DNA of 64,000 nucleotides, taken from NCBI RefSeq assembly GCF_001434465.1, contig NZ_AZGE01000001.1, forward strand, positions 124,001 through 188,000, given 5' to 3'. The translations under genes were made by a program, and so were the position numbers. This DNA is from Limosilactobacillus oris DSM 4864 (GTDB lineage: Bacteria; Bacillota; Bacilli; Lactobacillales; Lactobacillaceae). The notes beneath the pieces were generated by a model. It ran no database searches. It saw nothing but the letters and a program-made list of their open reading frames with translations, and was not told the DNA's origin. Shown here in pieces: positions 32,359-40,539 of the stretch (within the stretch, counting starts at the first letter, position 1; each line of letters opens with the position of its first letter).

Positions 32359-33870
32359 ATGGGAATCGCAACGAGTAACCAACCCTTCAAGCAACGGGTA
32401 AAAGAAGCAGAATCAGACCAGTTTATGCGCACCGCAATCGCCAAAGCCCAGGACGCCCAGTTTGTTAAGCGTACTGCGTCCCGGCGAGAACTCGGGCACT
32501 GGAACGAGTGGCGGGACTTAGCAGAACAGATCCGGCAGCACGTTCTCAAATACCTGCCAGACTACCTGGAAGAATTCGCTGGTAATGTTGAGCAGCAGGG
32601 AGGCCACGTCTTCTTTGCCCAGACGGAAGATGAAGCTCACCAGTTCATTAAGGAACTGGCAATTGCAAAAAAGGCGAAGAACATCGTTAAATCTAAGTCA
32701 ATGGTCACGACCGAAATTGACCTGGACAAGATCCTGCTGTCGATTCCTGGTGTCAACCTGCTGGAAAGTGACCTAGCCGAGTTCATCCTCCAGGAAGACA
32801 ACTGGGACGAGCCAGCTCACATTGTTTTCCCGACTCTCGGCAAGAACCGTGACCAGATTCAAAAGGAGTTCCAGAAACTGGGCTACGATGGCGACAATGA
32901 TCCCCAGCACGAGGCCCGCTTCGTCCGTGGCTACCTGCGGAAGTACTTCATGAACGCTGACTTTGGCATTACCGGCTGCAACTTCGCCATTGCTGACAAC
33001 GGGATGATTAACCTAGACACCAACGAAGGAAACGCCGACTTGACGATGGCTATTCCCAAGACCCAAGTAGTTGTAATGGGAATGGAACGGATCGTGCCAT
33101 CGATGAAGGAAGCGGAAGTACTGGACAACATGCTCGCGCGGAGTGCGGTCGGGCAAAAGCTAACGACCTACTGTACCTTTACCGGAAAGCAAAAGGCGGG
33201 CGAAGTTGATGGTCCAGAAGACTTCTGGGTCGTAATCGTTGATGACGGGCGTTCTAAGGCCCTGGGAACTGAGTTTGAGCCTATCCTCCAGTGTATTCGC
33301 TGTGGTGCCTGCATGAACGTCTGCCCGGTTTACCGGCAGATCGGTGGTAAGGCCTACGGTTCGATTTATCCTGGACCATTAGGTGAGGTACTGTCACCAA
33401 TTCTGGGCGGTTACGAGCAGTTTCAAGAGTTGCCATACGCTTGTTCTCTCTGCGCGGCCTGCACCGAAACCTGTCCGGTCAAGATTCCACTCCAACATTT
33501 GATTCGAGAACACCGGATCGTTGAGATGGACGATAAGCACATGGACCACTCGATGACCAACCTGATTCTAAAGATGGTCGGCGTCGGGACCGGTTCACCA
33601 TTTCTCTTTGATTCAGCACTAGCTATGGCCCATCCGGGGACAAAGCTCTTTACTGATGGCGGGCCAAATTCAGTTGAGCCAATGTACGATGGCGGGAAGA
33701 TCGACTACGTACCAAAGGCAGCGCCAAAGCTGATCCATGGTTGGATCGATACCCGTGACGTTCCACGTCCGCCCAAGGCCAAGAATAACTTCCGCCACTG
33801 GTATAAGCACCACCAGCCGGTAGAACCCGCACCAATTGTCAAAAAGGAAGGAGGACAGGCAGATGAGTAG
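32359..33870 (+). CDS. lutB: Lactate utilization Fe-S protein LutB
   Basis: The 503-residue protein has an N-terminal LUD domain (HVFFAQTEDEAHQFIKELA and IVKSKSMVTTEIDLDKIL) and a C-terminal 4Fe-4S ferredoxin pair. The clusters are CIRCGACMNVCPVYRQIGG (about residue 313) and CSLCAACTETCPVKIPL (about 359). It is the LutB electron-transfer subunit of lactate oxidation. It starts at the base after the lutA stop and overlaps lutC by 8 bp, so the three genes are tightly coupled. Confidence 0.93.
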   Translation: MGIATSNQPFKQRVKEAESDQFMRTAIAKAQDAQFVKRTASRRELGHWNEWRDLAEQIRQHVLKYLPDYLEEFAGNVEQQGGHVFFAQTEDEAHQFIKELAIAKKAKNIVKSKSMVTTEIDLDKILLSIPGVNLLESDLAEFILQEDNWDEPAHIVFPTLGKNRDQIQKEFQKLGYDGDNDPQHEARFVRGYLRKYFMNADFGITGCNFAIADNGMINLDTNEGNADLTMAIPKTQVVVMGMERIVPSMKEAEVLDNMLARSAVGQKLTTYCTFTGKQKAGEVDGPEDFWVVIVDDGRSKALGTEFEPILQCIRCGACMNVCPVYRQIGGKAYGSIYPGPLGEVLSPILGGYEQFQELPYACSLCAACTETCPVKIPLQHLIREHRIVEMDDKHMDHSMTNLILKMVGVGTGSPFLFDSALAMAHPGTKLFTDGGPNSVEPMYDGGKIDYVPKAAPKLIHGWIDTRDVPRPPKAKNNFRHWYKHHQPVEPAPIVKKEGGQADE

Positions 33871-34597
33871 TCTCTTAGAACAAGCTAATAGCAAGGAGAA
33901 CCGCGAGCAGTTTCTTAACCGCCTGCAAAAGGCCAGTGGCCGGAAACGCCACCAATTGGCCGATTATCCGTTCAAGCCGCTGAATGACCTGCCAGACCAG
34001 CTCTTAGCTGACAAAAGCCCCGAAGAGCTTTACACAGAGGCAGTTAAAAATAGCGAATCGGTTAACGCGACGGTTGTCGAAAAACCGGCCGCGGAGGTCG
34101 CAGACTACCTCCGTCAGCTAGCGGCAAAGAAGGACATTCAAAACTTGCTTCTGCCAGGAGTTGACCAGGCAGTTTGGGATAATTATGGACTAGGGGACTG
34201 GTACCAGCATTCGGGCGTGGCAACGGTCAACACTTGGTCCCCGCAAGCCGACCGCATGACTAACGAGGAGTATGCCAACCAGGCTGATTTGGCGGTTGGG
34301 ATGGCTGACTACCTGATTGCCTCCACGGGGACAGTTACCGTGGTTAATAGTCCGGCGCAGGGGCGGGGCTTCAATTTCCTGCCTACCCGGTTCTTAGCAA
34401 TCGTTCCTAAAAGCGGCCTGGTACGGTCTACTAGAGAAGCAGTGGAAAAGTATCAGGACCGGTTCACTGACGGCCTAGCCACCTCCGCAATTACCTTTAT
34501 TTCTGGTCCTTCCAATTCTGGTGATATCGAGATGGAGCTGGTCGTCGGGGTTCACGGACCAATTGAATGCACCTACCTCGTCGTCGCCGACCGTTAA
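33863..34597 (+). CDS. lutC: Lactate utilization protein LutC
   Basis: This 244-residue LUD-domain protein shows the LutC pattern: PGVDQAVWDNYG, LAVGMADYLIASTGTVTVVN, FLAIVPKSGLV and ISGPSNSGDIEMELVVGVHGP near the C-terminus. It is the third LutABC subunit. The ATG at 33863 has AAGGAGG upstream and overlaps the lutB stop by 8 bp; the longer reading frame would lose this site. A terminator follows. Confidence 0.92.
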   Translation: MSSLLEQANSKENREQFLNRLQKASGRKRHQLADYPFKPLNDLPDQLLADKSPEELYTEAVKNSESVNATVVEKPAAEVADYLRQLAAKKDIQNLLLPGVDQAVWDNYGLGDWYQHSGVATVNTWSPQADRMTNEEYANQADLAVGMADYLIASTGTVTVVNSPAQGRGFNFLPTRFLAIVPKSGLVRSTREAVEKYQDRFTDGLATSAITFISGPSNSGDIEMELVVGVHGPIECTYLVVADR

Positions 34598-34601
34598 GAT
34601 T

Positions 34602-34638
34602 AAAAGCTATCAAGTGCGAACAAGCCTTGATAGCTTTT
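34602..34638 (+). terminator. Terminator after lutC
   Basis: AAAAGCTATCAAG pairs with CTTGATAGCTTTT around an 11-base loop. Confidence 0.88.
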
Positions 34639-34680
34639 CTAGTCTGGCGGTGCTATATTTAATAACAGGCTGGTTGTGAA

Positions 34681-34822
34681 GAGCAAGTACGGGACAACTG
34701 CTCAATCGTCAAGAATTGCTGACCTCCACCAACCGGTCGGCAGGATTCATCATGGAGGGAGTGCTGTGTTTCTTTTCTGCTCGGAAATTAGCCGAGTTCC
34801 CGTACTGACACAGCGGAGATAA
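34681..34822 (+). ncRNA. Structured 5' leader or riboswitch-like element upstream of ubiE
   Basis: This gene-free stretch can fold extensively. AGTACGGGA (34686-34694) pairs perfectly with TCCCGTACT (34798-34806) and closes the domain. Inside, TGCTGACC pairs with GGTCGGCA (one G-U), and CTCGG pairs with CCGAG. Competing pairings exist: GAGCA (34681-34685) with TGCTC (34699-34703) would block the closing stem. GCTGTG (34763-34768) with CACAGC (34809-34814) would cross it and lies against the GGAG ribosome-binding site of ubiE. I do not match it to TPP, SAM, T-box, THF or preQ1 elements. It could also be a free-standing small RNA. Confidence 0.45.
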
Positions 34823-35533
34823 ATGATATTAACCAATCACCACTCTGAAAATGAAGTCAATGAAATGTTCTCCCGGGTAGCAGGAAAATATGATCTGCTT
34901 AATAACGTTATCAGCCTGGGAACGCAAAAGAGCTGGCGGGCAAAGCTGTTTGACCAGTTAACACTTAAAGCCGGTATGGACTGTCTCGACCTTTGCTGCG
35001 GGACGGGGGACCTGACAATTGCCCTTGCCCGGCAGGTGGGGCCGAGTGGCCGAACAATCGGCCTAGATTTTAACCAGGACATGCTCGCACATGCAGAAGC
35101 AAAGGTTCGCAAAGCCGGGCTGGGTAAAGATATTGAACTCATCCAGGCCGATGCAATGGCGCTCCCGTTTTCTGCTGGGGCATTCGACGTGGTTACCATC
35201 GGCTTTGGCCTGCGCAACGTTCCAGATGCCAATCAAGTGCTCGCCGAGGCTTATCGTGTCCTTGAGCCAGGCGGGCAATTTGCCTGTTTGGAAATGTCGC
35301 AGCCGATTAACCCAGTGGTAAAAGCTGGTTGGCGAGCCTATTTCCATGTTTTTCCTCACCTCGCACAACTCTTTGGCGGAAAGGCCGCGGATTACCAGTA
35401 CTTGCAAACCACAGCCCAGCAGTTTGTTTCGGCCGACCAGCTGTTACAGATGATGCAGGCAAGTGGTTTCCACAGCTGCCACTACACCAAACTCAACTGG
35501 GGAGCGGGGGCCCTGCATATTGGCAAGAAATAG
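34823..35533 (+). CDS. ubiE: UbiE/MenG-type methyltransferase (demethylmenaquinone methyltransferase)
   Basis: This 236-residue SAM-dependent methyltransferase carries the UbiE/COQ5 signatures: RVAGKYDLLNNVISLGTQKSWR, the SAM-binding CLDLCCGTGDLTIAL near residue 54, GLDFNQDMLAHA, and VTIGFGLRNVPDANQVLAEAYRVLEPGGQF. In the family it methylates demethylmenaquinol to menaquinol. Most lactobacilli lack a complete menaquinone pathway, so the enzyme may act on an imported precursor or a related quinone. GGAG lies before the ATG, right next to the structured leader upstream. A terminator follows. Confidence 0.88.
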   Translation: MILTNHHSENEVNEMFSRVAGKYDLLNNVISLGTQKSWRAKLFDQLTLKAGMDCLDLCCGTGDLTIALARQVGPSGRTIGLDFNQDMLAHAEAKVRKAGLGKDIELIQADAMALPFSAGAFDVVTIGFGLRNVPDANQVLAEAYRVLEPGGQFACLEMSQPINPVVKAGWRAYFHVFPHLAQLFGGKAADYQYLQTTAQQFVSADQLLQMMQASGFHSCHYTKLNWGAGALHIGKK

Positions 35534-35537
35534 TGAG

Positions 35538-35583
35538 AAAGGCTCTAAAATCCTTGAAGAAGTTCAGGGACTTTAGAGCCTTT
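35538..35583 (+). terminator. Bidirectional terminator after ubiE
   Basis: AAAGGCTCTAAA pairs with TTTAGAGCCTTT. It lies between the convergent ubiE and HAD genes. Confidence 0.85.
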
Positions 35584-35591
35584 ATTATTGG

Positions 35592-36389
35592 TCACAAAGA
35601 AAAGAGCGCTTCGATTGCTCTAAGCAGGCCAGCATGGTTGTTATCGGCAATGGTCACGGCAGCGGCGGCGCTTTGCAAATCTGGGGTGGCGTTTCTCATA
35701 GCAAGGCCGAGCCCGACCGCTGAGACCATTTCCACATCGTTTGAGGTGTCACCAACGGCAACGACCTGGTCCATGCTGCCACCAGTGTACTGGACAAACT
35801 TGCGCAGCCCCCGGGCCTTATTCACGCCGTGGGGAAGAATATCAATGCCATAGGTACCACTATACGTAGCATTGACTTCTGGGAAGGTCCAGTTAATCGT
35901 GCGGGCAATCTGCTGGATCTGATCCAAGGGCAGCTGACGCTGATACCAGTTAACATTGACGTTGTAAACCGGCTCCCTTATCTCGACCAGCCGCTTAAAA
36001 TAGGCATGATGAGGATAGTAGGGGACCGGTACTGACGCGAATTTCTGGGGAATCATTGTCTGACTAGCGGCAGATAGGGAGAGGAGGTCTGGCTGGGGGA
36101 GACAATGGATGTAGTCTAACAGCTTAGCAAGCGTCTCTGGCCGATGGGCAACTCCACGAATCTCGTGCTCGGCAACCACGACCCGACCGCCGTTTTCTGC
36201 CACGAAGTTATTGACCAGCTTACCGAACTGCGTCTGTAAGGCATCAAGGCTATTTCCACTTGCAATTAAGAAGGTGACGTTTTGCCGACGGAGGGCGCAA
36301 ATATCTTTGGCAAGGCGCACTTGGTCGTAGCGGTCATGATCGTCAAGCAGGGTCCCGTCAATATCCACAGCAACGTAACGATAGTGCAT
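35592..36389 (-). CDS. Cof-type HAD-IIB phosphatase
   Basis: The 265-residue protein starts with the HAD nucleophile motif VAVDIDGTLLDD. SGNS supplies motif II and VAVGDTSNDVEMVSAVGLGLAMRNA supplies motif IV with the metal ligands. A type IIB cap lies in between. These enzymes dephosphorylate sugar phosphates or cofactors such as PLP or FMN precursors; the substrate is not predictable. I chose the second ATG (MHYRYV) because AAGGAGG is eight bases upstream, and the first ATG overlaps that site. Confidence 0.87.
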   Translation of the reverse strand: MHYRYVAVDIDGTLLDDHDRYDQVRLAKDICALRRQNVTFLIASGNSLDALQTQFGKLVNNFVAENGGRVVVAEHEIRGVAHRPETLAKLLDYIHCLPQPDLLSLSAASQTMIPQKFASVPVPYYPHHAYFKRLVEIREPVYNVNVNWYQRQLPLDQIQQIARTINWTFPEVNATYSGTYGIDILPHGVNKARGLRKFVQYTGGSMDQVVAVGDTSNDVEMVSAVGLGLAMRNATPDLQSAAAAVTIADNNHAGLLRAIEALFSL

Positions 36390-36445
36390 CAGCATCCCTC
36401 CTTAAAGATGAACAGGACTGGTCCAAATGAGCAGCACCGGCAACC

Positions 36446-36805
36446 CTATGCTGTCATTATAGCGAGTGTAACAAAGAACGCCAAAATGGCGGTCCACAAT
36501 ACAACGTGAATCAAGGCTCCCAGGCCCGCCGCGTTGGCACTCTTTGGCTCGCTGGTGCGCCAGACAATGTAAAGAACCAGTCCAGCAACCGGAACGAAGA
36601 AACCGAGGACGCTCCACCAATAGGACCCCTCCTTACCATCAGTGGTGGTAGCGGCAGGCGTCGAACTTGCGGGGGTGAATGCGGGAAGCGCAACACCACA
36701 ATGCGGGCAAATTACCGCGTTAATATCAATCTTGGCACCACAGTTTTGGCAGAACTTGAATTGTCTAGCATCGTTTTGCGACGCCATAGTACTTTGATTA
36801 TCCAT
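36446..36805 (-). CDS. Zinc-ribbon membrane protein
   Basis: This 119-residue protein has an N-terminal zinc ribbon (FCQNCGAKIDINAVICPHCGVAL, two CxxC pairs) and a Pro/Ala/Ser/Thr linker. Two membrane helices follow (about residues 65-85 and 95-115). The fold is common among small Firmicute membrane proteins of unknown role. The ATG of MDNQST is preceded by AAGGAG. The gene is monocistronic and runs away from the lipoprotein gene upstream on the same strand. Confidence 0.72.
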   Translation of the reverse strand: MDNQSTMASQNDARQFKFCQNCGAKIDINAVICPHCGVALPAFTPASSTPAATTTDGKEGSYWWSVLGFFVPVAGLVLYIVWRTSEPKSANAAGLGALIHVVLWTAILAFFVTLAIMTA

Positions 36806-37095
36806 TACAGTCAATACTCCTTGAGCGAAATTTTCAGCGTTGAAATTGCACGCTGATTATTGCTAATAATTATAACAGACGATAAGCCGCCATCCTATAG
36901 CGGAGCGGGGAGAGCTTAAATTTATGGTACATAACATTACACGGTCACAGCGTCCGCAGATTATTGATACAATTTTCTTCAAAACTACTTAAAATATACT
37001 TTTAGTAAGGTCTCGTTTCTTTGCAGCTCAATTAATACGTTTAAGTTCTTCTAATTATAATTGAGCTTTCCATTACAAAATTGCATATAATAAAA
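36806..37095. other. AT-rich intergenic region with an inverted repeat
   Basis: No gene is supported in this stretch. AGCTCAATTA and TAATTGAGCT (about 37025-37072) form a perfect 10-bp inverted repeat around an AT-rich loop, without a good T tract. The left part should hold the promoter of the zinc-ribbon gene. Confidence 0.5.
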
Positions 37096-37247
37096 GAGGT
37101 GGGACAGAACTACGTCTCCTACCTCCGTCGACGCGCGGTTAGCTTATAGGGGCAAATACTGATTTATCAGCATTTGAACTGCCATCCGGCTACTGCGCTG
37201 TTGCATTTTCATTTTTAAAATGGTAAAGAGAGATTGAGTTAATTACC
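37096..37247 (+). repeat. Intergenic repeat family, diverged copy R3
   Basis: This is a degenerate relative of R1 and R2. It begins AGAGGTGGGACAGAACTA, has CCTACCTCCGTCGACG, then AATACTGATTTATCAGCATTTGAACTGCCATCCGGCTACTGCGCTG. It ends with a GAGATTGAGTTAATTACC stretch that runs into the 3' end of the minus-strand lipoprotein gene. The orientation relative to that gene is the same as for R1 and R2. Confidence 0.75.
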
Positions 37248-37646
37248 ATATGCTGACTTTAATTGGGCCTCAACATTAGGATCATTTTGAGTGGCTGGAT
37301 TATTAGCGGCCCATTCTCCTGCTTCACCTTCACCGTTGTCACCAACTAAAATACTATTTCCATAAAAATTTTCTCTATGAAAACTATGACCAGCGATTAC
37401 TGTTTTACCATCAGCGCTATTGCTACTGTTTGTTTGTGATTGTTGTGCTGTAGCTTGTTGTGGCTGCTGGCTTTGCTGTTGGACTTGCGATGACGATTCT
37501 TCACTACTTTTCTTATGATGCTTTACTACTTTACTAGAAGAATGAGTGGAACTGCTTGTAGCCTTCTTATTAGAATTGTTATTCCCGCATGCTGCCAGTG
37601 ACAGGCCCATTAATGCAGTAAAACATAATAAGCTAATTTTCTTCAT
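37239..37646 (-). CDS. Putative lipoprotein of unknown function
   Basis: The 135-residue protein has a lipoprotein signal peptide (MKKISLLCFTALMGLSLAAC, lipobox LAAC). A long low-complexity Ser/Lys/Gln linker follows (about residues 25-75). A short C-terminal part contains GKTVIAGHSFHRENFYGNSILVGDNGEGEAGEWAANNP, which I do not recognise. It is probably surface-exposed and lipid-anchored. Base composition is more AT-rich than its neighbours. GGGGGAATCACA precedes the ATG. Its 3' end lies within repeat R3. Confidence 0.75.
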   Translation of the reverse strand: MKKISLLCFTALMGLSLAACGNNNSNKKATSSSTHSSSKVVKHHKKSSEESSSQVQQQSQQPQQATAQQSQTNSSNSADGKTVIAGHSFHRENFYGNSILVGDNGEGEAGEWAANNPATQNDPNVEAQLKSAYGN

Positions 37647-37809
37647 TGTGATTCCCCCAAGAAATTTATTTCAGCTTTTAGTGTCTTCAGTGTTTGGACA
37701 AGTCATAACCACTCACTTGTCGAATGGCTATGGCCTACAACAAAGCACTCAGAGTACTAATTTAATAGCGGTTTAGTATTTTATAATGCGCTTCAAAACC
37801 CATAAAAAA

Positions 37810-37882
37810 TGCGCTCCCCGGGACTCGAACCCGGATCATGAGGACCGAAATCTCATGTGCTATCCGGTTACACTAAGAGCGC
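37810..37882 (-). tRNA. tRNA-Arg (anticodon TCG)
   Basis: The minus strand folds as a cloverleaf. The acceptor stem is GCGCTCT/GGAGCGC and the D stem is GTGT/GCAC with Arg-type A20. The anticodon loop TTTCGGT gives TCG, and the T arm is CCGGG-TTCGAGT-CCCGG. The pair at positions 31-39 is A-C, a mismatch at the top of the anticodon stem. CCA is not encoded. A TATAAT box lies upstream at 37895-37900 on the minus strand. Confidence 0.9.
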
Positions 37883-38018
37883 TTCACATAATTAATTATA
37901 ACCCTTTTAGGCAAAATTAGCAGGGTGAAGATAGCAACCAGAATAATCATTAAAACGACCACTTAATCCTAAAAAATGCTAAACTAGTAGTGTAGCTAAA
38001 GGAGGCTTTAGTATAATT

Positions 38019-38591
38019 ATGAATATTGAAACGATCAAAGAAGAAACGAAGCAGGGACTTAACGAACTACTAGCAGAGGCTAATCTTAATCAGGGAGATA
38101 TCCTGGTTGTCGGCCTTAGTACAAGTGAAGTCCAGGGCAAAATGATTGGTAAATTCCCCAGCATTGAAATTAGCCGGGCAATCATTAAAACAATTCTCGA
38201 CATCATCAAACCGCTTGGAATCCACCTGGCAGTGCAGGGATGTCAGCACCTTAACCGGGCACTGGTAGTTGAACGCTCAGTCGCTAAGGAACGGGGACTG
38301 GAAATCGTGATGGTTTATCCCCAAATCCACGCTGGTGGGGCGGGACAAATTGCAGCATTTGAAAGCATGAATGATCCAGTTGAAGTTGAACATATCCAAG
38401 CGGAAGCCGGAATGGACATTGGAGATACTTCAATCGGCATGCATGTCAAATTTGTTCAGGTCCCGGTCAGAACCTCAGTTACCGAAATTGGCAATGCCCA
38501 TACTACCTATCTCAGATCCCGGCCGAAATACATTGGTGGTCCCCGGGCGAAGTACCGCTGGGATCCCTTCAACGAACACGGCAATAATTAA
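38019..38591 (+). CDS. UPF0340 / TIGR01440 family protein (YwlG-like)
   Basis: This 190-residue protein matches the conserved Firmicute YwlG family. It has ILVVGLSTSEVQGKMIGKFPSIE near the N-terminus, HLAVQGCQHLNRALVVE in the centre, VYPQIHAGGAGQIAAF, and the Arg-rich RSRPKYIGGPRAKYRWDP C-terminus. Its biochemical function is not known. It lies just after the tRNA-Arg gene and is followed 15 bp later by a membrane protein gene. AAAGGAGGCTTT lies upstream of the ATG. Confidence 0.88.
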   Translation: MNIETIKEETKQGLNELLAEANLNQGDILVVGLSTSEVQGKMIGKFPSIEISRAIIKTILDIIKPLGIHLAVQGCQHLNRALVVERSVAKERGLEIVMVYPQIHAGGAGQIAAFESMNDPVEVEHIQAEAGMDIGDTSIGMHVKFVQVPVRTSVTEIGNAHTTYLRSRPKYIGGPRAKYRWDPFNEHGNN

Positions 38592-38606
38592 CGGATAGGA
38601 GTTCGC

Positions 38607-39302
38607 ATGAATATTTTCATCATCAGCGCAGCGCTTGCTCTGCTACTACTAATAATCCAGTTCATTCGTCAGGTTCGCCGCACTAAAAAAGGCAATACCG
38701 AAATCAGTAGGGGAGCGATCTTCTTCAATTGGCTACTGTTGCTTGTTTTCCTGGTCGGCGTTGGAGGCACGGTCTACACCGGTGTAAGCACTCACCGGCA
38801 GGCCGCCAAACCCGCCAAACCGGTTAAAGCAGCGTCTAGTTCAACATCGTCACAGGCTGAGCAAGCTATCAAATTAGACTTTACTTCAGACGTAACGATG
38901 GAAGATAACGGCCAGGTCAACATCAAAATCACTGTATCCCGTGGTACCACGGTCACAGTTAAGGGCCGCAACACGGGACATATCTACCAGAGCTTCACAG
39001 TCGCTCGAGGACGTGGAACCACCACGAAAGTCATTAGCTTAGACTCCGCCGGGCCTTACCAGGTGGTTGCGAAGCGAAACGGCAAGCAGGTTGCTAAAGA
39101 CCTAACCGTTCGCCAGGCAAGGGCAACGGCGATTAGTTCTGCACCGACGGCAGTGAGCCAATCTAGCGTCAGTCGAGCTGCCTCTGTTAACAACGCCAAT
39201 ACCACCGGAACCAGTAGCGTCAGACAGGGTGGTGCTAGTCCAGCTGTTGCAACAAGCAGCCCGGTAACCACAAACACAAGTAGCCAAGAAAATAATCAAT
39301 AG
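38607..39302 (+). CDS. Membrane protein with an extracytoplasmic Ser/Thr-rich tail
   Basis: This 231-residue protein has two N-terminal helices (about 2-20 and 37-60). An outward-facing beta-rich domain follows (about 90-165, LDFTSDVTMEDNGQVNIKITVSRGTTVTVKG... VARGRGTTTKVI), resembling a small Ig-like fold. The C-terminal tail is long, disordered and rich in Ser, Thr, Ala and Val, with no sorting signal. No function can be assigned. It follows the UPF0340 gene by 15 bp, so they are likely co-transcribed, and a terminator follows. Confidence 0.65.
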   Translation: MNIFIISAALALLLLIIQFIRQVRRTKKGNTEISRGAIFFNWLLLLVFLVGVGGTVYTGVSTHRQAAKPAKPVKAASSSTSSQAEQAIKLDFTSDVTMEDNGQVNIKITVSRGTTVTVKGRNTGHIYQSFTVARGRGTTTKVISLDSAGPYQVVAKRNGKQVAKDLTVRQARATAISSAPTAVSQSSVSRAASVNNANTTGTSSVRQGGASPAVATSSPVTTNTSSQENNQ

Positions 39303-39307
39303 CAAAA

Positions 39308-39344
39308 GAAAAAGACATCGGCGGAAAGAACCGATGCCTTTTTT
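39308..39344 (+). terminator. Terminator
   Basis: AAAGACATCGG pairs with CCGATGCCTTT (one mismatch), followed by a T run. Confidence 0.88.
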
Positions 39345-39831
39345 GTGAGATAGGGAGGTCTCACACTAAGTAACACTCAAATGGTTTCTAGGAAAGAGTA
39401 TTATTTAGATTCTGGGGGAGTTAAGTAGCAAATCCATAAACTACCTAACACCATTTATTATATGATTATTAAAAATAATATCAAGTCTAAACATGCCAAA
39501 TAATCAAAATATTCTAAAAACGTTGTAAATAGCGTCTAAAAGCTAATAGATTGATAAGTGATCCGGCCAATAATAGTAATTCGTTTTGCTGCGGATTAGG
39601 GTTGGGAGGGCCAAAAACACGGGGCTGAGATGAACTGGCCTCTAGCAAAAATTCAGTCTACTTTGTCCAAACAACCAATCTTTCACATTAATAATTCAAC
39701 TTAAAATTCTGAACCAAGTTTCTGACTACCATCTCCATCTTTTCTACTGGCGAAATCACCTAAACTAATTTAAACTGGTAAGTGTATTCTAGTACGGATA
39801 CGTTAACTATTGAATAGGGAGGATGAACACA
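39345..39831. other. 487-bp gene-free AT-rich region
   Basis: I see no ORF with a ribosome-binding site on either strand. A GGGGCTGAGATGAAC string at about 39620 resembles part of a THI box but lacks the rest of a TPP riboswitch. GGCCA at about 39610 and TGGCC at about 39636 could form a hairpin. The right end holds the ribosome-binding site GGGAGG of the DUF554 gene. Confidence 0.5.
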
Positions 39832-40515
39832 ATGGTAGGCACCATTGTTAACTTTATAGCGGTGCTAGTCGGGACCGTTGCCGGTTGTGTGATTAAGGGC
39901 GGCATTAAAGAAAAATATCAGGAGGTTCTCTTTGCCGCCATGGGCTTAGCTGCACTCGGGATTGGCCTGGAAAACACAATTCTGAACATGCCGCGAAGCA
40001 ACTATCCCGTGCTGTTTATTGTTAGCCTGGCTGTTGGTGCCGTTCTTGGGACCTGGTGGCAGATCGATGAACATTATAACCACCTTATCGAACGCTGTGG
40101 CGGTCATTCCCAGCTTGCCAAGGGGATTGCCACCGCATTGCTCCTGTACTGCATCGGCGCCTTGTCAATTGTTGGTCCGGTAATGGCGGCAGTGAAGGGC
40201 GACCAGACAATGCTTTACACTAATGCCATGCTCGACTTTGTAACCGCAATTATTTTTGGTGCCAGTTTCGGCTGGGGAATGCTGGTTTGCGCACCGGTGC
40301 TCTTCTGCTGGCAGGGTGGGCTTTACCTGATTGCCAAGTTTTTATCAGCCGACTTCTTCAGCAACGAGCTCATTACCGAGATTTCAATCGTCGGTGGTTT
40401 CTTAATCGCAACCACCGGGATTACTCTGCTAAAATTGCGAAACATCAAAACGCTGAACTTTTTGCCAGCGCTATTGATTCCCATTTTGTTCTTCCTCGCT
40501 AAGGGATTGATTTAA
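39832..40515 (+). CDS. DUF554 family membrane protein
   Basis: This protein of about 227 residues has six or seven helices and the DUF554 pattern (YqgA/YdfK family): GTIVNFIAVLVGTVAGCVIKGGI, then LYCIGALSIVGPVMAAVKGD and MLDFVTAIIFGASFGWGM. It is presumed to be a transporter, with unknown substrate. I start at the second ATG (MVGTIVN), nine bases from GGGAGG; the ATG three codons earlier touches that site. A nitroreductase gene follows after 24 bp, suggesting an operon. Confidence 0.85.
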   Translation: MVGTIVNFIAVLVGTVAGCVIKGGIKEKYQEVLFAAMGLAALGIGLENTILNMPRSNYPVLFIVSLAVGAVLGTWWQIDEHYNHLIERCGGHSQLAKGIATALLLYCIGALSIVGPVMAAVKGDQTMLYTNAMLDFVTAIIFGASFGWGMLVCAPVLFCWQGGLYLIAKFLSADFFSNELITEISIVGGFLIATTGITLLKLRNIKTLNFLPALLIPILFFLAKGLI

Positions 40516-40539
40516 TTTAGGTAAGGGGGATTTACCGTT

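Noticed and set aside
39600-39660. THI-box-like string GGGGCTGAGATGAAC suggesting a second TPP riboswitch
   Set aside because: The second aptamer half (ACCTG...GAAGGGA) and closing stem are missing, and the next gene (DUF554) starts about 170 bases further on.
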